From: Lytechinus variegatus | Taxonomy: Eukaryota > Echinodermata > Echinoidea > Temnopleuroida > Toxopneustidae | NCBI RefSeq assembly: GCF_018143015.1 | Contig: NC_054757.1 | Coordinates: 1,804,001 to 1,868,000 of the forward strand | Direction: 5' to 3' | DNA length: 64,000 nucleotides | Shown: positions 9,239-21,500 of the stretch, in pieces | How the letters are laid out: each line of letters opens with the position of its first letter | How positions within the stretch are numbered: the first letter of the stretch is position 1 | Notes under the pieces: model-generated | Databases searched by the model: none | Seen by the model: only the letters and a program-made list of their open reading frames with translations | Told to the model about the DNA's origin: nothing | Program-made: the position numbers and the translations under genes

Positions 9239-12200
9239 ATGCCTTCATCCGAGAGAGAACCTTTATTTTCGAGCTCGTCGACCTCGATGGCACGTGGGTC
9301 AACGAGCATGAAGTACGATGCAGCATTGGAGCTCGCACCATCTCGGTCGCAATCCGTCGTCGACGAACCACCGCCCGAATCGATGAAGCAGCGAATGAGA
9401 CGCTCGGTATGGTTCCCTATATCATTCGTCTTCGGGTTCGTGTTTTTCATTACCTTGGTCGAGCACGGTGTCCGCTTCAACGTCGTACTCTACACGGAGA
9501 AGGTGCTGGAATATACGAAAGGGCATTCCCCGATCCTCATCGCAGCCTTTGACGCCATCGCTCCATGCTTGCCGCTGCTTGGTGGATGGCTCGGAGATTC
9601 CTGGTTTACAAGGTCAAAGGTCACACTCACAGGAGCATTTGCAACACTTTTAGGTCAGTTCATGATTTAAAATAAAATCACAAAACATACTGTTTTCCTT
9701 TCTTGTATAATTTCTAATATATCCATTTTTATTGTTCATTATTATCATTTCATTTATAGAGTATCATGTGATTGAATTTCTTTGAATATTTGAATAGCTT
9801 TATTGGGTTCAAACTACTTTTTATGCATTGTAAATATAATGACGACGCCCTTGGTTCTATATTAAGTCTAACGAACTATGACTATTGAGTAAATATGGTG
9901 GGTAAATCACATTAAATTACATCTCATAACCGTAAAATTGTAATAGGATATTTTTAACTACTGTTTACCAGTCCCCATAACTCTAGAGAATTAGTGTGTG
10001 AATGGAATAAGTGTAGAATAGCATGGTTTCCCCCCACACCAACATAACTGTACACAAAGCCAGGCATAATTTACAATGTTACTTTTTACTGTTTCAAATG
10101 GACTCAACCTTTGGACCATGTGCTGTGTTTTGACAAGCACCCACCCCCCCCAAAAACATGAATAAATACATACATAAATAAAAAGCAAATAAATGAAATG
10201 TACGCGCTATGGTACTTTCTGTTTTAGCGCCTCTAAATATCCATTATTATTAATGAAATGAAATAACTAAAAATTTTGTCATTTCAAAATTGGTCACATA
10301 TTCTCTCTTGGAAAAAGGATGAGGAGGGGGGGATCTCAAAGTAGAGTCTCAAAGAAGTACCCCCCCCCTTCTCCCTGGATCAGCACCAATTTAATTCAGT
10401 TGATAATTATGATAATTATAATTATGATTATTATTACTACGTTGTCTCGTCACATTCTGTCGCACATTCAGTGGATAGTTACGTGCCCCCTCGAATAAAA
10501 TTGCACAAAAGGATATATTTATCGTAAATATGTTACTTTAGAATGTATTCCCTTTTTACATTCTGTTGGAAATGAAAAAAAGATAAAATAAACCTGAAAC
10601 TGATTCGTAGACCACCCCCCTTTTATTTGACCACAAATGATCATTGGTTCAATACATAAGATAAAATTCATATTTTAGGGGATCGGTTGGGGGGGATTTT
10701 GAAAAAGAAAAAAATTGCTCACAACAAGGAATTTTACATTTTAATCCTTTTTTTTACTGTATATAAACCCCTGAAACAAGTTTGGAAATCTGTGTTTGGC
10801 CATTAATTTCTCCCAACTCCCAATTTTACACAATGCATATTTGATATTATTCAAAAGATCATTTAATTCTCTTTAAAATGATACCATGCTTGTTATGATC
10901 ATGCCATTACGAAAGAACAGGATTCAAAAGTGTTGGATGAGGTCTGAATTGAAAAGCTGCAAAACGAGCAGAAATAGCATTGAAGGGTCAATACAGAACA
11001 TGATTCTTTTGTCTGTGTCAATAGAGATGAAAATCCAATCAAATCAAGCCCCTGCTTCTGTAGTGATGGTTTTGTGAGTTTAATGGTATGAGCGATCGTG
11101 GTTTGAAATAATTATACCCATGCATGTTTGTTTGTTTGTTATGTGTTTGCTTGTGCAGAGGTGTGTTTGATTCCATGTTAATGGTGATGTTAAGGTGCAT
11201 GAAAACAATTAAAAGAAACCTCTGAGAAACTCACTCATCACCACTTAAAAAAAGAACAGTGACTTTCAATATTGTGTCATTCTGCAGCTTTTGAATTTTG
11301 ACCTCGCCCCACATTTCAAGGCACTGCACCTCCATGTGAACCATAATCATATCATGTAGGGCATCATTTTAAAGAGAATTAAATGTTCTATTCATTGATA
11401 TTAATTACACATTGATATTTACTAAAACCGAGGAGGGATTATCGATCAAAGTCAGATTTCCAAACTTTTTGAGGAGCTTATATAAATACTGTTCTTTTGT
11501 GTAAAGTTGCCCCCACGCTATTCTTCACTCCACATTCCTATCTTTAATCAGGAATTCTGCTCTTGACCATAACCGTCGCACCATATTCTCCCGAGGCCGA
11601 GGAAAACTTCTCGATATCAGCTAAACGAGCCCTCTTCGTCTTAGGCTTTACATTGCTCTTCGTCGGGCTTGCTCTGTATGGCGCCAATGATTACGTCATC
11701 GCAGCGAGGGAGATCGAACGGGACAGAGGACTAAACAATAATGGAATCCGGAATATGTTTTGTGTGTACGTAAATTCAAACATCAATCATTTTCTTTCTT
11801 TAACCCCACCCCATTTCTTCTTTTTGTATTCTTTTCCGTCATCTATGTCCCACTCTCTCCTACTTTCCTCTCTCTCTCTCACCATGTGTCCATGCTCTCA
11901 CATCGTCTCTTCGCTTGTCTTTAAATGGCGTGCAGATATCTGATTGGGGGAGATCCCCCTTCCCCCCAAAAAATAAAAAAGTAAGAAAAGATTCTAAAGG
12001 AAAGAGAAAAGGGTGAAATGTGATTTTATATTCTGTTTATTATGTCCAAATCTATCACACTTTTTTCTCGCTCGCTTCGCTCACTCGTATTTTTTGTTTC
12101 GAATTTGCCCTGTGCGCCATATCTGGTCTCCCCATTTTGTTTGCTCAATACGCCACTGTTTATTTTTCAGTTTTTTTCATACTCTCATCTATGCCTCTTA

Positions 12201-15200
12201 TCGCCAGTCGCACCTGCGAAACCTACTCCGAACTTCCGATATCGGTGTTTTGCAGTGTGCATAATATCATTTTACTCCGACTAGTATCCCAAGTGTGAAC
12301 GACGTACATGTCGAATCTGTCGATAAAGACTACCAGATCATTATAAGCCGATCGTGTTTCCTAATCACACCAATACAACAATGTATTTCTTTGGTAGGCT
12401 AAATTCATTTCAAGTTCTATCCAATCACAGTTACATTTGGAACATTTCAACAGTGTGAATTACATCGTCACCACGGGTCGTGTGGTCCAGTGGTTAGAGC
12501 ATTAGACGCATAATCGAAAGGTTGTGAGTTCGAATCCCTGCTCTGCCATTGTCTCCTAGCTCTAGTAATACCTGTCGTATATAAGGTCAGCCGCAATGAC
12601 TGATTAACTGGACTGAAAAACTTGTCATTTTTTAAATTCAATTAATTCATTTGTTTTCTTTTTAGTCTTTTCATATCTACAATGATAGTTCAATATACAT
12701 ATTTATAAAATTTAACATGTAAATGATTTTTTATAATACAGTAATACCATGAAATCGAAGGGTAAGGAAACCAACTAAATAGCAGAGCTTTATAGGGAGA
12801 AGGCCCCTTTTTGTAAGTACATTTACAGAAATATTAATTAAAAATAAGATAAAATAAAGAAATAAACAAACAAATAATGAATAAAAAAATAAATAAATAA
12901 AATAAATAAATAAATAATACTAAAAGTAACAGATTCAGTGTGCACTGTATACACAAATCATAAAACGATTAAACATATATAACGAAGAAAAATTAATAAA
13001 CACGTTTATATATTAACTAAGCAAATAAGTATTCTAAAAATACCCTGCCCCTACCCATATGATTATGCATAGTGAATATATAATGAAAGAGAAGGGAGTC
13101 GTCACTGTTCCAGACGAAACCTGAACTATTCAGTAGTGCAAGTTGGCCTCACAGAGTGTGGAAATCAACGGTAACCATGACAACCATATTTCTATTGCTT
13201 CCTCTAACATACCCGGCTGTCACATTTCCGGAGACATATCAAGTTTTCATATGAAATTGAAACGAATGTATCTCCGGGTTGGCCTCATTTAAAAGGTCTT
13301 ATCGGAATGCGGTGTTTGCGCAGGATATGGGTTAACGAACTATTGTGTCGCTTAACTTGGCATATTTACAGTTTCCTCATCACATCCAACATGTCATATT
13401 TCCCTCTTCACATACTAGAATGATCTTATCTATCATTCTTCAAGACATTGTAGACAAAATATGTTTGAGGAAATTGTCAATATTGTGTTGGTATGTGAAG
13501 GTCAATTTTTTTTGTCTCAATCTTAATTTCTTGTAGCAGGCGCGCCGGAACACTTTCAGTTTTTTTTTTTTTTTTTTTTTTTGGGGGGGGAAATCCCGAA
13601 GGGGGCACAATATTTTTGACAGCGTGAGATACCGAAGCGATCGAGCGGGAGAGGCTGTGGGACCCCCCCCCCGGTAAGGACTTTGTGTAAAAATGGAGTA
13701 TAAAAGTTGCGTTTCTAAGAGCATTCAAAAATAAATTTCTTGAGAATTAAACAGTATTGGAGTTCTTTTTGCTCCTTCTGTTTCCTCCCTTCTGACCCAG
13801 ACTGGTGTTTCTTCATGATCAGGGTCGCAGTTCCAGCAAATTACGAGCCTTATTGCAAACGAAATTGTTTCAAACCAATGTAATATAGGCCTTTTAAATA
13901 CTTTAAGATGACAAACATGACCGTACGCAGCTGGGGGCCGCCGATCGAGAGGGCAAAATTCACAAAATTCACCAAAAGTGTGCACGAAATCCTTCAATTT
14001 TATTCTAGAAAATGCAAAAGCTCCCCCATCACAAACCCCCTCGCTCTTAAGTTTCTTCGTAGGTCTTGCAGCCCCACCCACTCCCGGATTGTTTTTTTTT
14101 TTTTTTGCAAACGTCCATGAATAACAAAAGCTGGGATGAACCAGAGAACATAGCTGCCATCTCGATCTCATTAGTAACAGGTAATGGGAAGAAGTTTTGG
14201 AATCTAAAATACATAAGTGCTATATCATACGAGCTGAAATAGTATCAGACAAAACGCCTTCCAATCATGCCAATGTAAAGGAATAGAGGAAAATACAGGG
14301 CTGTGAAAATATCTTAAGATTTTTTTTATAGTAGAGCATAACTGTAACGCTTATTTTTTTCTTTTATATTCTTTATTTACATTTTTATTCATATCTCGGA
14401 TAATATGAGTCCGGTCAAGAAGACACTTTCACAGATGATTTTATTTTTTTCATGTCTAAACATTATCTCTAAGTTGCTTTCGAGTGGGATTCACCATTTT
14501 CACAAAATATTATTATCCTCTACACATGATTATTCTGTGTGTAATTTTCTGATAACATGTCTATATTGAGTTGAAATGACCTTGGTATTTTCTTTAGGGC
14601 ACTGACTTGTTATCACTGTATTAACTCAATTTATATTTAGTTGAAAACGAAATAATTGAAACAAGTTTCTCGAGATGTTATGGTTTCTGGCCCAGTCATG
14701 CCCAGAAATTCTGGGCTTGACAGCTATGACATAGATTCCATAATATGTTGCTCGAGTAACTAGTGTTCACGCGCGTTAGTGATATCGGGTCCGGTCTGAG
14801 CGTTTCTGGGCGACCGCGCGTTTGTTAGACGACACAGCCAGCATCATAGAGTTATAAACCTAATCATTGGTGGACCACTATCAATTTGCCATTCGCTTTT
14901 AGTCTGAAATGTATTCATTAAAAGGTTAAACGTTATCACACTGTAATAAGATGGAAAAGGGGTTTATCAAAGGTATGTTTCACAGAGGAACTGTTCGTCA
15001 AAAGACGCGAGGCTTACTATGATAATGTATTTGCCTCGTCAGGGGCAATTTTTTTTCATTTTTGACCATGGAAATGACAATTTTCAGGCAAAAAAGTGCC
15101 TTCGTTTACTTTTGTCCTTAAATAATTTATAATTTTTCTACTTTCTGGGGGGCACATTGGGGGGGGGGGCAAAATCTCGTTTTGCCCCCCAAAAAAAAAT

Positions 15201-15555
15201 TTATTTGCCCCCCAAAAAAAATTATTTTGGGGGAGGGGCAAGTGCCCCCCCTGCCCCCCCCCCCCGCTTCCGGCGCCCTTGTCTTGTAGAATTGAGTTAT
15301 CCATCATAGAAATAAATGATCTGTCCGTTTTTCTTTTTTTTCACCCCATGCTTCATTGGACTCTCTCTCTCCCATTCCCTTCTCTCTTCCTTTTTCTTCC
15401 TTCCTTCCTGTTTTCATTCTTTCCCCTTTTCTTTCTTTCTTTCTTTTTTTCTTTCATTCTTTCTTTCTTTCTTTCTCTCTTTCATTCTTTCTTTCATTCT
15501 TTCTTTCATTCTTTCTTTCATTCTTTTTTTCATTCTTTCATTCCTTCCTTCCTTC

Positions 15556-15598
<43 letters not shown>

Positions 15599-18500
15599 TC
15601 ATTCTTTCTTTCTTTCTTTCTCTCTTTCATTCTTTCTTTCATTCTTTCTTTCATTCTTTCTTTCATTCTTTCTTTCTTTCATTCCTTCCTTCCTTCCTTC
15701 CTTCCTTCCTTTCTTTCTTTCTTTCTTTCATTTTTCTTTCTTTGTTACACACACATTCTCTCTCTCACACCCATCCCTTCTCTCTCTAGTTTTTATATAG
15801 TGTACTTTACTGCGATCTCCTGTTCAGAGCTTGTGTTCCGATTGGTCGACGCTACTTCGTTTTTCTTCGTCTACTTACTATTGGATGCTTCCGTAGTGCT
15901 TTCCATCACATCAATGGTGCTAGGCCAGAAGTTTTACGTCAAAGAGCAGCGAAAACGTAAGTGAAAACAAAACTTCAATGAAATCAATGACTAAGTAAAG
16001 AGAAAAATATATAAAACTAGATACAAAACAGGATGCGGTTTTAACGAGCATTAATATAAATAAAATTGCATTTGTATGAGATGGGTGAAATTGTGTGTTT
16101 TAATTGAATATTGGCATTTACATTGATATCAAGCATTGCATACAGTATCAAGTCTTAGCCTTTTAGTCAAGAGAGGGAGGGAGAGAGAGTGAAAGGAAGA
16201 GAGATAATGAGAAAGGAACATATAGACAGACTGACCGACGGACAAACAGACATAGACAGAGACCGTGGAAACAGGGCGAGTGAGAGGGCCCCGGGAGCAT
16301 GGGGAGTGGGGTGTGAATTTGTCCTCTGCAAAAGTTATTCTCGCAATCTCGGGGATATACTTGGACGGTAACATTTTTTTTTTTTGGGGGGGGGAGGAGT
16401 GGTTATTTTCCTTAGATATGGCGTTCCTGTAGTATTTTGTATTGCTCGAGTACTGGAACGCAACATCCTTACGTGTAATTAAATGTATGTCGTATCACGA
16501 TGTTAATACCCTCATCACTCTAAATATGTTAACTTTATTAACCCTTCACTGTAAAAACTGTGGTGTTAGAACTGACACCAATTGGTGTTCATAGAGGACC
16601 ACACCCTGAGGTGTTAAAATAACACCCTAGAGATTGAACATAACACCAAAGAGTGTAAATGTAACAACCATAGGTGTTGTAATAACACCTATAGGTGTAA
16701 AACTAACACCACCAATTTAACACCGGTGTAAAATAACTGGTGTGGTCCTCTATGTACACCGGTTAACACCACAGTTTTTGCTGTGTTCAATGCTGTGATC
16801 AGCACTATAATTTTTGTCAATTTTCAAAAATGAGAAAAGCCTTCTATGGCTCGGTTGCATGGTTTGATTTTGATTAATTTTTTATTTTATTATTTTTTAC
16901 ATATGTTATTTCTATATTTTACCATGCACTAGGGTTTGTGTTGAGGAATCAGATTCGTATTATATGGGAGGGGATACGTCGGAGGAAGCACGCCCCCAAC
17001 GTTCCAAAATGGATCCAGCGAGCCTCCACCCAATATGGCGGTTCTTTCAAACCGGAAGAAGTCTACGAAACGAGTCACCTTCTGAGGACTATTCCCATCT
17101 TCCACACCGTCACAATCTTCGTTATCGTCAATTACTTTGTGAGTATGTCGAGTACGAAAGCTTTAAGTGGCCATCGCCTTGACGAGATATTTTATCAAGC
17201 CATTTTGACGTGATACTATGATAGCCATTATGTCGACATGCTGAGATATGTTATCTTCCGCTGTCGATCTAAAAAGTACGTCATGTTGAGATAAGAACGG
17301 TATTGTCGATAAAGACATTTTAACCTTTTAAAATTTTAACTTGGCGTGATGATGTATGTCACCATATCGACATCATGATGTTTAGTCGACTTGGCGTGAT
17401 AACGTATCTTAACATGTCGACATTAGTCGACACGACAAGATAAAAAATATATGGCTATCTCGCCGAGTAGTTGGCACTTTAAAAATTCCTCTTTCGTGGC
17501 TTAGATTTAGATTTATTTATTTCCGTTCAACATTTTTTTCAAAATACAATCAAAGTAACAATACATATTCAATATAATAGATATCAAGAAGCCCAACCAA
17601 ATATATTACTAGCGATCTGAAAAAGGGCAATCATGTCATTTTTCGTGAATGATAGCACTGTAGTAAAACTCTGTAAAAAGTCAAACATCTCATCAGGATC
17701 CTGGGAACGATTTTTTTTTACTGAAAGTGCTGATGTAAATTTGAAAAAAAGGGTTTTCAATACACAATGGTCTAATTGGTCCCGGGAAAGTTGAAAAGCA
17801 AAAAAAAAAGGGCTTCACCACAAAAAGGAAGGCCGTTTTGGGTTACATTTTTCATTTTTTGCACATCATCTAGATACCTGGGGGTACTGCCTATTGAGAA
17901 TAATACACGCAGCACCCCCGAGGACTTTTTTTTTTGGGGGGGGGGTGCTTCAGCACCCCTGCTTCCGAGGGCCATGCCTCTCATGATAAAAGGATTACAT
18001 AACCTAATCTAATACTGCAGTCACATCAATAAAACCGATTCACGCCAACCGGTGATATGTCACTCGAAATAACGTAATATATATGATCGGACTGGGGTCG
18101 GGTTCGTTGGTGTGGCAGCCACGTGATCTCCCAGCATTTTCGTACATCAATGTAACTTTTAAGCTAACTTTCTGATTCCATTGTTATTACAGATTGACTT
18201 AACCTACCACGAGCAGACGCTTTTATTGAACCCTGTCTTTGATGACACCACGACATCGGAATTCATTTACAATCTTTATCAGCCAATCGTGTCAGTGCTA
18301 ACAAATCTAACTACTTTGCTCATTCTCTATCCATGTACCAGCCGCTGGGGGCGCTGTGATTCTCCTTTTATTCGAATAGGTATGAGAAATCGGCGTGATC
18401 AGGCGCGAGTTTGCTGGATGGTGGAGGGGGGGGGGGGAGGTGTGAGGGAGGGTGTGCCGCCCGATTCAGAAATCACAAGTTTTCTATCGCACCGTTTTCT

Positions 18501-21500
18501 TGAGATCGTTTTTCGCTAAACATTTTTTTGGCCATCAGTACTTAATTCATATCGTCATTTCAAAGTTTATAACGTACAATATGAAATTATGTTTAAGTAT
18601 TTACACAGTCATCACCTTTGAAATCACCTCCCCAACCAAAGTGTACATTATTTCTTTTTTTTATTAAGACAGTTCACCACAGTCTACATAACAGCTTTAT
18701 TCGACTTTTATTACTATCATTCACCGTTGCATCCTCAATGAAATGGAACAGACTCCCTTTCACTATAAGACAATCCCCAACAATCAAGTCCTTTAAGAAG
18801 TCCCCTAAAACTCTCTTGTTCTAGGCAACTGCCTTCATGTCATTCTGATTTTTGTTTGTATAAAAAAACTTTAAATATGTTAACTGAAATTGTGAGCGCT
18901 TTGGGCCATTTGGGAAAAGCGCGTTATAAATATTGAGTATTATCATTATTATCATCATTATTAGTAGTAGTAATATTACTATTATCATACTCATTATCAC
19001 TCTTATTATTCGCCGATGAAAACTGTTCTCGAACCATCTCTCTACCAGGTGTAGGAATACTATTTGGAATCCTCTCCGTCACCTTCGCTGCCATCGTAGA
19101 GACGAGACGAAAACAGATGACGGTAGGGGATGAGGAGGAGGAGGACATCATGGTAACCATGGTGACAAACATCACTTATAACGCCTCATCTTTAAGTGTC
19201 ATGTCTCAAATACCGCAGTACACTTGTGCAGGGATCGCAGATGCGCTCGTTCTCACTGCTGGTAATACATATTTTGTCTTAATTTTTTTGTGTGTTTTGG
19301 GGGTGATTTTGCTGAAGAAAGAGGAAAGTCGAAGCTATAGATATGACTATTAAAAAAGTTAACTATTGTGTATGATGAAGAACATTTGTATAGCGCCATT
19401 TATCTATAAACATTCAAATGTGTCAGCCATGCACTGGCGAAAATCCTTGCGACACACCTATTGTTCGGGGGGGGGGGGGTGGTCTATTGCTCCAACCCCC
19501 TCCCTGAACAGTTGTGTCGGCTCTCCAATATGTCACACATTATGCATGGTTATCACTTTATTTAACATCTCATTTTTTTTCCAAATTGAATGGCAAGTCA
19601 ATGGATACGATGGTGATTATTCATTGTTATCATACTGTTCATTATTTTCACTCCGTTAACCCTAAAAAGACTGGGCTATTTTGGAGGCTAGAAAAACTGG
19701 GGGGGGGGGGCCTTTTGGGCCCCCCCTAAGATCTCGGCCGTTGGTCATCCGATCGCAACCAAATTTGGCACACACATCCTTTGTCATGTCCTCTAAAAGA
19801 AAACATAGTCAAAATACTGATATTCATTGTATTTTTTAATATATGCATAATTAATTATGCGAATATGCAAATTTTTATCAAAAAATTGAATTTTTCATAC
19901 TTTGGTACCTATTGCGGTCCATAAATTCCCGTTTCAAGGTTTTCAGCTGTAAGAAGAGGTTGTTTATCATGGAATTGTGTTATTTCGTGCTTGAATTATT
20001 AGATATACTTATGCAAATTAGTAATTACTAAATATGCAAATAAGTACTCTGCACGCGTTATGTAGAGAAATACAACATTTGGCATGTTTTATTGCATTAC
20101 ACTCTCTTGGAATGAGCCAAAGCAATCTTGGAAGATAAACAAGTGATGTGTTACATGTACACTAGCTGGTGAAAACAAAGCATAAGAGATATCACATAAT
20201 TTATGCAAATTATATTCATAATTAATTATGTGAATATGCAAATTTTTATCAAAAAATTGAATTTTTCATATTTTGGTACTTATTGCGGTCCATAAATTCC
20301 TGTTTCAAGGTTTTCAGCTGTAAGAAGAGGTTGTTTATCATGGAATTGTGTTGTTTCATGCTTGAATTATTAGATATGCTTATGCAAATTAGTAATTACT
20401 AAATATAATTGTGCAAGCGATTCTGGTATTTTGCACTACTTTTCTTATGTTTTTCTTTGATTTTAATTTCTTATGTATTTCTTTATTTTGCATTTCTTAT
20501 GTATTTCTTTATTTTTTTATGCAATGTTTTTCATTATTTTCATATCCTAGAACTGCTACTTGAATTCACAAATGACATAATATAGAAAGAAACAAATATA
20601 GAAAACAATGTGTATAACATTCATTCAAATACCATACACTTTAAACACAAACGAATACAAATTTCAATTTCTTACGTGACATGTGATACGAAAATGTTAC
20701 GTAACTCCGCAACCGCGGCATGGGGGTATACAAATTTGGTATGAAAAGTTGCGCAAAACTCAAGAAAAAAAGTCATGAAATGGCGGCGCGAACGCTTCAT
20801 GCGCAAAAAAGTTATCGCAATTTATGTACAGGGGGGGGGGGGCTAAAAGGCCCCCCCAGTCTTTTTAGCGTTAAAGGTCAAGTCCACCCCAGAAAATTGT
20901 TGATTTGAATCGACAGAGAAAAATCAAACAAACATAAGGCTGCAAATTTCATCGAAATCGGATGTAAAATAGTAAAGTTATGACATTTTTCAGTTTCGCT
21001 TATTTTTCACAAAACAGTGATATGCACAACTCAGCGATATGCAAATGAGAGAGTCGATGATGTCCATCACTCACTATTTCTTTTGTTTTTTATTGTTTGA
21101 ATAATACAATATTTCAATTTTTACAAATTTGACAATAAGGACCAACTTAACTTAACCTTAAACTGTTAAAATAATGGTAATTCCACATGTTCAGGGAGAA
21201 ATAAAACTTTGTTTCACTTGACAAGGAGGATAAAATTATAATATTTCATATTTCATATATTAAAATACAAAATGAATAGTGAGTGGGTAACGTCATCAGT
21301 CTGCCAATTTGCATACCGACCAGGATGTGCTTTGTGAAATTAAGCGAAACTTTAAAATGTCATAACTTTCTTATTTTACATCCGATTTTGATGAAATTTT
21401 CAGTGTTTTGCTTTTTGGATTTTTCTCCTTTTTTCAAATCAACTTTTTGTTGGGGTGGACTTGTCCATTAAAAATAACACAACCAATAACGAGATAGATT

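Noticed and set aside
13725-14171. 148-codon minus-strand frame
   Set aside because: It crosses an A/T run, has no family resemblance and lies in a transporter intron.
15279-15964. Long phenylalanine/serine/leucine-rich frames, up to 202 codons
   Set aside because: Mostly translation of the (CTTT)n array; only the last part from 15790 is a real transporter exon.
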